Below, in pieces: positions 12,501 through 27,500 of a stretch of DNA of 64,000 nt (position 1 is its first letter; each line of letters opens with the position of its first letter). A program made the position numbers and the translations under genes. The notes under the pieces are model-generated. The model had not been told where the DNA came from. It did not search any database and worked only from the letters and a program-made list of their open reading frames with translations. Origin of the DNA: VXYL01 sp965116345 (GTDB lineage Bacteria > Pseudomonadota > Gammaproteobacteria > Pseudomonadales > Azotimanducaceae); contig OZ220680.1 in the NCBI GenBank assembly GCA_965116345.1, forward strand, positions 4,092,001 to 4,156,000, in the 5' to 3' direction.

Positions 12501-15500
12501 GCAGCATCACCCACGCGGTGGTCGCGGGCGCTTCGGACTACGCCGGCGTCGCGGCGGCGGCCGTCGAGGTGACGGTCACCGACGACGACGGCGAGCCGAC
12601 GCTCAGCATCGACTCGCCGAGCGTTGCCGAGGGCGACAGCAGCACTGCGACGATGACCTTCAAGGTCACCCTGTCACCGGCGAGCGGCAAGCCGGTAAGC
12701 GTCGCTTATGCGGATGCAGCCACCGGCACGGCGACCTCGGCGACGGACTACGCGGCGATCACCCGCGGCACGCTCAACTTCGCCGTCGGCCAAACCGAGA
12801 AGACGGTGGATGTCACGGTGAACGGCGACACCACGGACGAGCCCAGCGAGACCGTCATCCTGCGCCTGTCCTCGCCAAGTAACGCGGTGCTTTCCGGCGG
12901 CGCGCAGACCCTCGACGGCACCGGCACGATCACCGACGACGACGATGCGCCGACCGTCTCGGTGGCGAACGCCACGGCGGTGGCCGAGGGCAACGATCCC
13001 AAGAAGACCGTGGACATGAGCTTCACGGTGACCCTGTCCGAAGCCAGTTCCCTGGCCGTCACCGTGCCCTACACCCTGACCGGCACAGCCACCGGCGGCA
13101 GCGACTACGAGACGCCAGCGTCCACGAACCTGTCGATTCCCCCGGGCGACGCCAGCGGCACGATCATCATCAAGGTCAAGGGCGACGCCCTCGACGAGCC
13201 CAACGAGACGATCATCGTCACGCTGGGCGCGCCGACCAACGCGACGGTCTCCACCGTCGAGGGTGCGGGCACGGGAACCGGCACGATCACCGACGACGAC
13301 GGCACGCCGGCGGTGACGCTCAAGCTGTCGCCGACGACCATCGCCGAGTCCGGGGACGACAACTCGACCACGGTGACCGCCTTCATTAGCGGTGCTTCGA
13401 GCCAGGCGGTCACCCTGACGGTCGCCGCGGTGGCCGTGTCTCCGGCGGCAGCGGGCGACTTCGCGCTCAGCGAGAACACGACCCTGACCATCGCGGCCGG
13501 CAGCACGACAAGCACCGGCGCGGTGACCATCACGGCGGTGGACAACGATGTCGACGCGGCCGACAAGACCGTCACCGTCTCGGCCGCGGCGACCGGCGGC
13601 AACGGCGTCGCCAGCCCGGGCAACGCGACACTGACGATCACCGACGACGATGATCGCGGCATCAGCGTCGCGCCCGTAACGCTGACCCTCGCCGAGGCCG
13701 ACGATCCGTTGACGGAGAGCGCCTCCGAGCACCAGAAGACGTACCGCGTCGAGCTCGACAGCCAGCCCACCGGCACGGTGACCGTGAACCTCTCGAGCGG
13801 CGACACCAAGATTGCCACGCTCAGCGAAACGAGCCTCGAATTCACACCGTCCGACTGGGACGCGCAGACCGTCACGGTCACCGCCGTCGCCGACGGCATC
13901 GACAATGCCGGCGACAAGCGCACGGTGCGCATCACCCACACGGTCAGCGCGGCCGACACCGACTACAAGGATGAAACCGCCGCGGCCGTCGACGTGACGG
14001 TCACCGACGACGACGGCGAACCGACGCTCGGCATCGACTCGCCGAGCGTCGCCGAGGGCAACAGCGCCACCGCGACCCTGACCTTCAAGGTCACGCTGTC
14101 GCCGGCGAGCGGCAAGCCGGTGACCGTCGCCTACGCCGATGCAACCACCGGCACGGCGACTTCGGCGACGGACTACGCGGCGATCACCGACGGGACGCTC
14201 AACTTCGCCGCCGGCCAAACCGAGAAGACGGTGGACGTCACCGTCAACGGCGACACCGTTGACGAGCCCAACGAGACGGTCGTGCTGCGCCTGTCCTCGC
14301 CAAGCAACGCGGCGCTCTCCGGCGGCTCGACCACACTCGACGGCACGGGCACGATCAACGACGACGACGCGACGCCGACCGCCACCCTCGTGCTGAAGCC
14401 CGCGATGATCGACGAATCCGGCAACAGGAACGAAAGCACCGTAACGGCCACCTTGAGCGGCGCATCGAGCGAGGCGGTCACCCTGACGGTCGCCGCCGCG
14501 GCGGTGGACCCGGCGACCAGCAGCGACTTCAGGCTCGGCGGCACGACCCTGACCATCGCCGCCGGCAGCAAGGCCAGCACGGGCGCCGTGACGATCACCG
14601 CCGTGGACAACAGCGTCGATGCGCCGAACAAGTCGGTGACCGTCTCGGCCACCGCGAGCGGCGGCGGCGTGGCGGACCCGGACGACGCGGTGCTGACGAT
14701 CACCGACGACGACACCCGGGGCGTGACGGTGTCCGAGGCCACCCTGTCGGTGGACGAGGCCGACGATCCCGACACCCCCGCCAAGGAGCACCAGGCAACC
14801 TACACGGTGGTGCTCGACAGCGAGCCGACCGACGACGTGCGCATCGACCTCGCCGCGACCGGCGGCGCGGTAACGTTGAGTGGCGCGCGCCTCGACTTCA
14901 CCCCGTCGAACTGGAACCAGGCGCAGACCGTCACGGTCACCGCCGTCGACGACGCCATCGACAACTCCGGCGACGCGCGCACCGCGAGCATCGCGCACAC
15001 CTTGGTCGCGGGGGGTTCGGACTACTCCGGGGTGAACGTGTCCGGCGTGAGGGCGACGGTCACCGACGACGACGACGCGCCGGACGGCATCACCCTGTCG
15101 GTGGACACCGATGAAGTCGCCGAGGATGCGGGCAAGACGAGCATCACCGTCATCGCGACGGTCGGCGGCGGCACTCGCTACTCCGCTGACGCAACGGTGA
15201 CCGTGACCGTAGGCAAATCGACCGACGGCGCGGTATCGGGCACCGACTATGCGCGGGTGGCCGCCTTCGACCTCGTAATCCCTGCGGGCGAGGCCAGCGT
15301 CTCCAAGGCCTTCGACCTGACGCCCACCGACGACGCCCTCGACGAGGCCGACGAGACCATCAGCGTGACCGGCGAATCCGGCAGCCTGACCGTGACCGGC
15401 ACGAGCATCACCCTCACCGACGACGACGTGCCGGAGCTCAGCATCGCCGCCGGCGCAGCGGTCACGGAAGGCACGGCGGCGGGCTTCACGGTCAACGCCG

Positions 15501-18500
15501 ACATCGCGCCTGCCGCCGACCTGACGGTGAACCTCGATGTGGCCACCACGGCGGGCTTCGCCGCGAGCGGTACGACCGGTGCCAAGACCCTCACCTTCCG
15601 CGCCGGGCGGACCAGCGAGGCGTATACGGTCACCACCGAGGCCGACACGACCGACGAGCCGGACGGTTCGGTGACCGTGGCTCTTAAGGGAGGCACGGAC
15701 TACGCGGTGGCTTCCAGCGGCGGTTCGGCGAGCGTGGACGTGAACGACGATGATGCCACCACGGTGACCCTCGCTCGGGCCGGTTCGGGCGGCATCGCCG
15801 AGGACGGCGGCGCAGTGGACGTGACCATCACGCTGGGTCGGGCGCTGGTGGCGGGCGAGAGCGTGACGGTGCCGTTGGCGGTCGCCGGCGCGACGGTGAC
15901 GACGCATTACACGCTCACGCTCAAGGGCGACGGCGGCACGGGCGTGTCGCTGGTGACGGCCGATCCGCACGGCGCCCAGAACCCGGCAGTGAAGATCGAG
16001 GGTGCGAGTGCGCAGACGGCGACGCTCACCCTGACGGCGGTGGCCAACTCCGACAACGCCAGCCGCACCGTGTCCATCGCCTACGGCACCAATGCCCGCG
16101 CGCCCTCGTCGAGCGGCCTGTCCGGCGGCATCATCACGAGCGGTTCGGCGTCGGTGCCGATCCTCGACGACGACGCCATGGTCAGCGTCGCGGACGCGGG
16201 CGCCGCGGAGGGCAGCGCGGTGGTGTTCACCGTGACGCTGCCGGAGGTGGCGCCGAGCGGCGGGGTGACGGTCGGCTACTCGACCTCCGACGGCCGGGGC
16301 AACGACGATGACGACGCCCATCAGGTCGCCACCAGCGCCGACTACACGGCGGCTCCGGAGAACGCGACGCTCACCATCGCCCGGGGCCAGCGCAGCGGCA
16401 CCGTCAGCATCCCCACCCTCCAGGACACCACCTACGAGGGCGACCACCACTTCACGCTGACCCTCGACAGCACCGACACGTTCAACCTCAGCGACACGGC
16501 GAGGTCTGCCGTCGGCACCATCACCGACGCCGCCGACCGCCCGACCTTCGCCTTCTCCGCCGCCTCCACCGACGCCGACGAGGACGACGGCACGCTGACC
16601 CTGACCGTTGCGAAGACCGGCACGACCCTCGTTGCCGCGACGGTCAGCTACGCGACGACCGACGGCACCGCCACAGGCGGCAGCGACTTCACCGCCATCA
16701 CCGGCACGGATCTGAACTTCGCCGCCGCAGACGCCAGCAAGGACATCACCGTCAGCATCACCGACGACAGCACCGACGAGCCCGGAGAAGCCTTCACCGT
16801 CGACCTCACCGCAGGCGCCGGCGCGCAGCTCGGCAGCACGAAGAGTCACACGATCAACATCACCGACAACGACGCGACCACGGTCAAGCTGGCCGCCCCA
16901 TCCACCGCCATCGACGAGGCCGCCGGCACCAAGACCATCACCGTCACGCTGGGCCGCGCGCTCACCGGCGACGAGACCCTCGACGTGCCGCTGACCTTCT
17001 CCGGCACGGCCACCTTCGGCACCGACTACACGCTCGCCGCGCCGAACTCGACGCCCACCGGCGTCAGCTACTCGAACCTCGCGGGCACCGACCTCGCGGC
17101 AAGCCCGCCGACGATCGCCTTCTCCGGCGTGGACAAAGCCGCGGGCAGCGCGACGGTCGTCCTCACGGCGACGGCCGACACCACCGACGAGGGCGCGACG
17201 GAGTCGGTGACCGTCGGCATAGGCACCATCGACGACGACCTCGACGGCGGCACGGCCAAGAGCGGCACGGCGACGTTCGACATCACCGACGACGACGCCA
17301 CGCCGACCGCGACCCTGGTGCTCGATCCCGCGTCCATCGACGAGTCCGGCGACGACAACGCGACCACGGTGACCGCGACCCTGAGCGGCCCTTCGAGCCG
17401 GGCCGTCACCCTGACGGTCGCCGCCGCCGCGGTGGACCCGGCGACCAGCAGCGACTACACCCTGGCCGGCACGACCCTGACCATCGCCGCCGGCAGCACC
17501 AGGAGCACCGGCACCGTGACCATCACCGCGGTGGACAACACGGTGGACGCCCCCGACAAGACCGTCACCGTCTCGGCCACGGCCAGCGGCGGGGGCGTGG
17601 CCGACCCGGACGACCGGACGCTCACCATTCTCGACGATGACGAAGCGCCGAAAGAGCTGAACATCAAGGTCAGTCTCGGGGAGGGCGACGCGAGCACCAG
17701 GGTTGCCGAGAACGTGCAGACCGCGCCGACCATCACGGTGACGGCGAGCCTGGCCGGGGAGGTCACCTCGTCGACGGCGCGGACGGTGAACGTCACCGTG
17801 GGCGACGAGGACGATTCGGCCACCGAGGTGGACGACTACGAGGCGGTGGACGGCTTCGACATCACCATCGCGGCGGAGGCGTCGAGCGGGACCGGCAGCT
17901 TCACGTTCACACCGGTGGACGACGCCGTTGATGAAGACGACGAGACGGTGAGCATCAGCGGCGCCTTCGCCGGCAGCGACCCGGTGCCGCTCGCGAGCAT
18001 CACCATCACCGACGACGACACCCGCGGCATCAGCGTCTCGCCGGTGGCGCTGACCCTCGCCGAAGTCGATGATCCGTCAACCCAGAGCCTCACCGAGCAC
18101 CGGAAGACCTACAGCGTCGAGCTCGACAGCGAGCCCACCGGCACCGTGACGGTGAACCTCGCGAGCGGCGACACGACGGTTGCCACGCTGAGCGACAACA
18201 GCCTCGAGTTCACGGCGTCCGACTGGGACGCGCAGACCGTGACCGTCACCGCCGTGGCCGACGCCATCGACAACGCGGGCGATGAACGCACCGCGACCAT
18301 CACCCACACGGTGAGCGCCACGGCCACGGACTACGAGGACGAGACCGCCGCGGCGGTGAGTGTCACAGTCACCGACGACGACGGCGAGCCGACGCTCGGC
18401 ATCGACGCACCGAGCGTCGCCGAGGGCGACAGCAGCACTGCGACGATGACCTTCAAGGTCACGCTGTCACCGGCGAGCGGCAAGCCGGTGACCGTCGCCT

Positions 18501-21500
18501 ACGCCGATGCGACCACGGGCACGGCGACCTCGGCGACGGACTACGCGGCGATCACCTCCGGCACGCTCAGCTTCGACGCCGGCGACACCGAGAAGACGGT
18601 GGATGTCACGGTCAACGGCGACACCATCGACGAGCTCAACGAGACGGTGGTCCTGCGCCTGTCCTCGCCGAGCAACGCGAGGCTCACCGGCGGCGCACAG
18701 ACTCTCGACGGCACCGGCACGATCACGGACGACGACGACGCGCCGACGGTGTCGGTGGCCGACGCCACGGCGGTGACCGAGGGCGACGATCCGAAGACCA
18801 CCGTGAACCTAAGCTTCGCGGTGACGCTCGACGCGGTGAGCGGCAGGCAGGTGACGGTGCCGTACACCCTCGACGGCACGGCGAGAGCGGGCGACGACTA
18901 CACCGAGCCGGATCCGCTGTCGGTGGTCATCGCCGCCGGGTCCCGCAGCGCCAGCATCGACATCCCCGTCAAGGGCGACACGCTCGACGAGCCGGCCGAG
19001 ACGGTCACCGTCACCCTCGGGAACCCGACCAACGCCACGGTCTCGAAGGCGGAGGGCGCGGGGACCGCCAGCGGCACGATCAACGACGACGATGCTCCGC
19101 CGACCGTCTCGGTGGCGAACGCCACGGCGGTGAACGAAGGCGACGACCCGGACACCACGGCGGACATGAGCTTCACCGTGTCCTTGTCGGCCGCGAGCGC
19201 CAAGGCCATCACCGTGCCCTACACCCTGACCGGCACCGCCACCGGCGGCAGCGACTACGAGACGCCATCGTCCACGAGCCTGTCCATCGCGGCTGGCGAC
19301 ACCAGCGGCACCATCGTCGTCAAGGTCAAGGGGGACGCGGTGGACGAGCCCAACGAGACCATCATCGTCACCCTCGGCGCGCCGACCAACGCGACGGTCT
19401 CGACCGTCGAGGGCGCGGGCACGGGCACGGGCACCATCACCGACGACGACGGCACGCCGACGGTGACGCTCAAGCTGTCGTCGGCATCCATCACCGAGAA
19501 CGGGGGCTCCAGCACGGTGACCGCTTCCCTCAGCGGCGCATCGCACCAGGCCGTCACGCTGACCGTCGCCGCCACAGCGGTGTCCCCCGCCGCCACCGGC
19601 GACTACTCGCTCAGCGCCGACAAGACCCTGACCATCGCCGCCGGCGCCACCGAGAGCGCGGGCGTCGTCACCGTCACGGCGACGGACAACGATGTGGACG
19701 CGGCCGACAAGACCGTCACCGTCTCGGCCACGGCGAGCGGCGGCGGGGTGGCACACCCGTCCACCGCGACGCTGACGATCACCGACGACGACACCCGGGG
19801 CGTGACGGTGTCCGAGGCCACCCTGTCGGTGGACGAGGCCGACGATCCCGATACTCCCGCCAAGGAGCACCAGGCAACCTACACGGTGGTGCTCGACAGC
19901 GAGCCGACCGACGACGTGCGCATCGACCTCGCCGCGACCGGCGGCGCGGTAACGTTGAGTGGCGCGCGCCTCGACTTCACCCCGTCGAACTGGAGCCAGG
20001 CGCAGACCGTCACCGTCACCGCCGTCGATGACGCCATCAACAATCCCGGCGACGCGCGTACCGCGAGCATCGCGCACACCTTGGTCGCGGGGGGTTCGGA
20101 CTACGCCGGGGTCAATGTGTCCGGCGTGACGGCGACGGTCACCGACGACGACGCCGCGCCGGACGGCATCACGCTTTCAGTTGACACCGAAGAGGTGGCC
20201 GAGGACGCGGCCAAGACCAGCGTCACCGTGACCGCCACGGTCGGCGGCGGCACACGCTATTCGGCGGACACGACGGTGGAGGTGACCGTCGGCAAGGCGA
20301 CCGACAGCGCCGTCTCCGGCACCGACTACGCGCGGGTGTCCGCCTTCGACCTCGTCATCTCCGCCGGCGAGGCGAGCGTCTCCAAGGCCTTCGACCTGAC
20401 GCCCACCGACGACGCCCTCGACGAGGCGGACGAGACCATCAGCGTGACCGGCGAATCCGGCAGCCTGACGGTCACCGGCACGATCATCACCCTCACCGAC
20501 GACGACGTGCCCGAACTCGGCATCGCCGCCGGCGCAGCGGTCACGGAGGGCACGGCGGCGGGCTTCACGGTCAACGCCGACATCGCGCCTGCCGCCGACC
20601 TGACGGTGAACCTCGACATCGCCACCACGGCGGGCTTCGCCGCGAGCGGTACGACCGGTGCCAAGACCCTCACCTTCCGCGCCGGGCGGACCAGCGAGGC
20701 CTATACGGTCACCACCGAGGCCGACACGACCGACGAGCCGGACGGTTCGGTGACCGTGGCTCTCAAGGGCGGCACGGACTACGCGGTGGCTTCCAGCGGC
20801 GGTTCGGCGAGCGTGGACGTGAACGACGATGATGCCACCACGGTGACCCTCGCTCGGGCCGGTTCGGGCGGCATCGCCGAGGACGGAGGCGCGGTGGACG
20901 TGACCGTCACGCTGGGCCGGGCACTGGTGGCGGGCGAGGGCGTCACCGTGCCGCTCGCGGTGTCCGGCGCGACGGTGACGACGCACTACACCCTCGGTCT
21001 CAAGGGCGACGGCGGCACGGGCGTGTCGCTGGTGACGGCCGATCCGCACGGCGCCCAGGACCCGGCGGTGAAGATCGAGGGCGCCGAGGCGCGGACAGCG
21101 ACGCTCACCCTGACGGCGGTGGCCAACTCCGACAACGCCAGCCGCACCGTGAGCATCGCCTACGGGACGAGCGCCCGCGCACCCTCGTCCTCCGGCCTGT
21201 CCGGCGGCATCATCACGAGCGGCTCGGCGTCGGTGCCGATCCTCGACGACGATGCCATGGTCAGCGTGGCCGCTGCGAGCGCCGCCGAGGGCAGCGCGGT
21301 GGTGTTCACGGTGACGCTGCCGGAGGTGGCGCCGAGCGGCGGCGTGACGGTCGGCTACTCGACTTCCGACGGCCGGGGCAACGACGATGACGACACCCAC
21401 CAGGTGGCCACCAGCGCCGACTACACGGCGGCGGCGGAGAACGCGGCGCTCACCATCGCCGCCGGTTCCCGCACCGGCACCGTCAGCATCCCGACCATGC

Positions 21501-24500
21501 AGGACACCACCCACGAGGGCGACCACCACTTCACGCTGACCCTGGACAGCACCGACACCTTCAACCTCAGCGAGACGGCGGGTTCCGCCGTCGGCACCAT
21601 CACCGACGCCGCCGACCGCCCGACCTTCGCCTTCTCGGCAGCCTCCACGGACGCCGACGAGGACGACGGCACGCTGACCCTGACCGTTGCGAAGACCGGC
21701 ACGACCCTTGTTGCCGCGACGGTCAGCTACGCGACGACCGACGGCACCGCCACAGGCGGCAGCGACTTCACGGCCATCACCAGCACGGACCTCGACTTCA
21801 CTGCGGCCGACGCCAGCAAGACCATCAGCGTCAGCATCACCGACGACAGCACCGACGAGCCCGGAGAAGCCTTCACCGTGGACCTGACGGCAGGAGCCGG
21901 CGCGCAGCTCGGCAGCACGAAGAGTCACACGATCAACATCACCGACAACGACGCGACCACGGTCAAGCTGGCCGCCCCATCCACCGCCATCGACGAGGCC
22001 GCCGGCACCAAGACCATCACGGTCACCCTGGGTCGTGCGCTCACCGGCGACGAGACCCTCGACGTGCCGCTGACCTTCTCCGGCACGGCCACCTTCGGCA
22101 CCGACTACACGCTCGCCGCGCCGAACTCGACCCCCACCGGCGTCACCTACTCGGACCTCGCGAGCACCGACCTCGCGGCAAGCCCGCCGACGATCGCCTT
22201 CTCCGGCGTGAGCGGCGCCGCGGGCAGCGCGACGGTCATTCTTACCGCCACATCCGACACCACCGACGAGGGCGCCACGGAGTCGGTGACAGTGGGTCTT
22301 GGCGCCTTGAACGCCAGTTCGGGAGAGAACCTCGACGGTGGCGCCTCCGGTTCCGGCACGGCGACCTTCGACATCACCGACGATGACGGCACCCCGACGG
22401 CGACTCTGGTGCTGACCCCCACATCCATCGACGAGTCCGGTGACGACAATGCGACCACGGTGACCGCGACCCTGAGCGGTCCTTCGAGCGAGGCCGTCAC
22501 TCTGACGGTTGCCACCGCAGCGGTGTCTCCGGCCGTTGCCGGCGACTTCACGCTGGCTGGCACGACGCTGACCATCGCTGCCGGCGACACCACAAGCACC
22601 GGCACGGTGACCGTCACGGCGGTGGACAACGAGGTGGACGCGGCCGACAAGACCGTCACGGTCTCGGCCGCGGCGAGCGGCGGCGGGGTTGCGAACCCGT
22701 CCGACGTGACGCTGACGATCGGCGACGACGACACGCGCGGCATCAGCGTCGCGCCCGTAACGCTGACCCTCGCCGAGGCCGACGATCCGTTGACGGAGAG
22801 CGCCTCTGAGCACCAGAAGACGTACCGCGTCGAGCTCGACAGCCAGCCCACCGGCACTGTGACCGTGAACCTCTCGAGCGGCGACACCAAGATTGCCACG
22901 CTCAGCGAAACGAGCCTCGAATTCACAGCCTCGGACTGGGACGCGCAGACCGTCACGGTCACCGCCGTCCCCGACGCCATCGACAATGCCGGCGACAAGC
23001 GCACGGTGCGCATCACCCACACGGTCAACGCCGCCGCCACCGACTACAAGGACGAAACCGCCGCTGCCGTCGACGTGACGGTCACCGACGACGACGGCGA
23101 GCCGACGCTCGGCATCGACTCGCCGAGCGTCGCCGAGGGCAACAGCGCCACCGCGACCCTGACCTTCAAGGTCACGCTGACTCCGGCGAGCGGCAAGCCG
23201 GTGAGCGTCACCTACGCCGACGCGGCCACCGGCACGGCGACCTCGGCCACGGACTACGCGGCGATCACCTCCGGCACGCTCAACTTCGCCGCGGGCCAAA
23301 CCGAGAAGACGGTGACAGTCACGGTGAACGGCGACACGGTTGACGAGCCCAATGAAACCGTCGTCCTGCGCCTGTCCTCGCCGAGCAACGCGGCGCTCTC
23401 CGGCGGCGCCCAGACCCTCGACGGCACCGGCACGATCAACGACGACGATGCGACGCCCGCCGCGACCCTCGTGCTGACGCCCGCGACGATCGACGAATCC
23501 GGCAACAGGAACGAAAGCACCGTAACCGCCACCTTGAGCGGCGCATCGAGCGAGGCCGTCACCCTGACGGTCGCCGCAGCGGCCGTCTCTCCGGCGGTAG
23601 TGGGCGACTTCACGCTCAGCACGAACAAGACCCTCACCATCGCCGCCGGCAGCAAGGCCAGCACGGGCGCCGTCACGATCACCGCAGTGGACAACTCGGT
23701 GGACGCCCCCAACAAGACCGTGACCGTCTCGGCCACGGCGAGCGGCGGCGGCGTGGCGGACCCGGACGACGCGACGCTGACGATCACCGACGATGACGCC
23801 GCGCCGACCGGCATTACGCTTGCCGTCGACAAATCGACGATCGCCGAAAGCGCCGCCGAGGCGACCGTCACGGTGACGGCCAGCGTCACCGGCGGCAGCA
23901 CCTACTCGGCGAGCAAGGACCTGACCATCGCGGTCGGCGCGGGAACGAGCACGGCGGTGTCGGACGATGACTTCACCGCGGTCGAGAGCTTCACCCTGAC
24001 CGTGCCCGCCGGCGCGTCAAGCGCGAAAGACACCTTCGACCTCGAACCCCTCGACGACGACGTGGACGAGGACACGGAGACGATCGCCGTCACCGGCACG
24101 GACCCCGGCGGCGTGGTGGTGGCGGGCGCGAGCATCGACCTCACCGACGACGACACCCGGGGCGTGACGGTGGCCGGCGGCTCCTTGAGCATGGACGAGG
24201 CGGATAACGCGGGTACTGCGGACACCCGCGAGGACCAGGGCAGCTACACGGTGGTGCTCGACAGCGAGCCGACGGACGATGTGGGCATCAACATCACCGC
24301 CCCGGCCATGGTGACGCTGAGCCCGACAAGCCTCGCCTTCACGCCTTCGAACTGGAACCAGGCGCAGACGGTGACGGCGATGGCGGTGGACGACGCCATC
24401 GACAACGCCGGGGATGAGCGCACCGGCAGCATCGCCCACGCGGTGGTGGAGGGAGACTCGGACTACGCCGGCGTCGCGGCGGCAAGTGTCGCGGTCACCG

Positions 24501-27500
24501 TGAACGACGACGACGGCACGCCGACCGTGACGCTCAAGCTGTCGTCGGCATCCATCACCGAGGACGGAGGTTCCAGCACGGTGACCGCTTCCCTCAGCGG
24601 TGCATCGCACCAGGCCGTCACCTTGACCGTCGCCGCCGTGGCGGTGTCCCCGGCGGTCGCTGGCGACTACACCCTCAGCGGCACAACCCTGACCATTGCC
24701 GCCGGCAGCACGACTAGCACCGGCACGGTCACCGTCACGGCGGTGGACAACGATGTCGACGCGGCCAACAAGACCGTCACGGTGTCGGCCACGGCGAGTG
24801 GCGGCGGGGTGTCCGACGCCTCCGCCGTAGCGCTGACGATCACCGACGACGATGAGCGCGGCATCAACGTTGCGCCGGTGACGCTGACCCTCGCCGAGGT
24901 CGACGATCCGTTGACGGAGAGCGCCACCGAGCACCAGAAGACCTACAGCATCGAGCTCGACAGCCAGCCGACCGGCACTGTGACCGTGAACCTCTCGAGC
25001 GGCGACACCAAGATTGCCACGCTCAGCGAAACGAGCCTCGAATTCACGCCCTCGGACTGGGACGAGCAGACCGTCACCGTCACCGCCGTCGCCGACGACA
25101 TCGACAACGCCGGCGACAAGCGCACGGTGCGCATCACCCATACGATCAGCGCCGCCGGCACGGACTACAAGGACGAGACCGCCGCGGCCGTCGACGTGAC
25201 GGTCACCGACGACGACGGCGAGCCGACGCTCAGCGTCGACTCGCCGAGCGTCGCGGAGGGCGATAGCAGCACTGCGACCCTGACCTTCAAGGTCACGTTG
25301 TCAGCGGCGAGCGGCAAGCCGGTGAGCGTCGCCTACGCCGATGCGGCCACCGGCACGGCGACCTCGGCCACGGACTACGCGGCGATCAGCTCCGGCACCC
25401 TCAACTTCGCCGCCGGCGACACCGAAGAAACCGTGACGGTGACCGTCAACGGCGACACCACGGACGAGCCCAACGAGACGGTCGTGCTGCGCCTGTCCTC
25501 GCCAAGCAACGCGGCGCTCTCCGGCGGCTCGACCACACTCGACGGCACGGGCACGATCAACGACGACGACGCGACGCCGACCGCCACCCTCGTGCTGAAG
25601 CCCGCGATGATCGACGAATCCGGCAACAGGAACGAAAGCACCGTAACGGCCACCTTGAGCGGCGCATCGAGCGAGGCGGTCACCCTGACGGTCGCCGCCG
25701 CGGCGGTGGACCCGGCGACCAGCAGCGACTTCAGGCTCGGCGGCACGACCCTGACCATCGCCGCCGGCAGCAAGGCCAGCACGGGCGCCGTGACGATCAC
25801 CGCCGTGGACAACAGCGTCGATGCGCCGAACAAGTCGGTGACCGTCTCCGCCACCGCGAGCGGCGGCGGCGTGGCCGACCCGGACGACGCGACGCTGACG
25901 ATCACCGACGACGACACCCGGGGCGTGACGGTGTCCGAGGCCACCCTGTCGGTGGACGAGGCCGACGATCCCGATACTCCCGCCAAGGAGCACCAGGCAA
26001 CCTACACGGTGGTGCTCGACAGCGAGCCGACCGACGACGTGCGCATCGACCTCGGCGCGACCGGCGGCGCGGTAACGTTGAGTGGCGCGCGCCTCGACTT
26101 CACCCCGTCGAACTGGAACCAGGCGCAGACCGTCACGGTCACCGCCGTCGATGACGCCATCGACAACTCCGGCGGCGCGCGCACCGCGAGCATCGCGCAC
26201 ACCTTGGTCGCGGGGGGTTCGGACTACGCCGGGGTCAATGTGTCCGGCGTGACGGCGACGGTCACCGACGACGACGACGCGCCGGACGGCATCACGCTTT
26301 CAGTTGACACCGAAGAGGTGGCCGAGGACGCGGCCAAGACCAGCGTCACCGTGACCGCGACGGTGGGCGGCGGCACACGCTATTCGGCGGACACGACGGT
26401 GGAGGTGACCGTCGGCAAGGCGACCGACAGCGCGGTGTCCGGCACCGACTACGCGCGGGTGTCCGCCTTCGACCTCGTCATCTCCGCCGGCGAGGCGAGC
26501 GTCTCCCAGGCCTTCGACCTGACGCCCACCGACGACGCCCTCGACGAGGCCGACGAGACCATCAGCGTGACCGGCGAATCCGGCAGCCTGACGGTCACCG
26601 GCACCAGCATCACCCTCACCGACGACGACGTGCCGGAGCTCAGCATCGCCGCCGGCGCAGCGGTCACGGAGGGCACGGCGGCGGGCTTCACGGTCAATGC
26701 CGACATCGCACCCGTGGCCGACCTGACGGTGAACCTCGACATCGCCACCACGGCGGGCTTCGCCGCGAGCGGTACGACCGGTGCCAAGACCCTCACCTTC
26801 CGCGCCGGGCGGACCAGCGAGGCCTATACGGTCACCACCCAGGACGACACGACAGACGAACCCGATGGCTCGGTGACGGTGACCGTGAAGGCCGGCACGA
26901 ACTACGCGGTGGCGTCGAGCGGCAAGACGGCGAGCGTCGACGTGAACGACGACGACGCGACCACGGTCACCGTGGCTCGGGTTGGTTCCGGTGGCATCGC
27001 CGAGGACGGTGGTTCCGTGGACGTGACCATCACGCTGGGCCGGGCACTGGTGGCGGGCGAGGGCGTCACCGTGCCGCTCGCGGTGTCCGGCGCGACGGTG
27101 ACGACGCACTACACCCTCGGTCTCAAGGGCGACGGCGGCACGGGCGTGTCGCTGGTGACGGCCGACCCGCACGGCGCCCAGGACCCGGCGGTGAAGATCG
27201 AGGGCGCCGAGGCCCGAGCAGCGACGCTGACGCTCACGGCCGTGGCCAACACGGACAACGCCAGCCGCACCGTGGCCATCGCCTACGGGACGAGCGCCCG
27301 GGCACCCTCGTCGTCCGGCCTCTCGGGCGGCATCACCACGAGCGGCTCGGCATCGGTGCCGATCGTCGACGACGACGCCATGGTCAGCGTGGCCGACGCG
27401 AGCGCCGCCGAGGGCAGCGCGGTGGTGTTCACCGTGACGCTGCCCGAGGTCGCGCCGAGCGGCGGGGTGAGCGTCGGCTACTCGACTTCCGACGGCCGGG

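Noticed and set aside
5924..23299. Very long minus-strand frames (5924-9463, 12674-16849, 20177-23299) as genes
   Set aside because: They mirror the Calx-beta repeats, are rich in Arg, Gly, Val and His with no domains, and reappear wherever a module class repeats.
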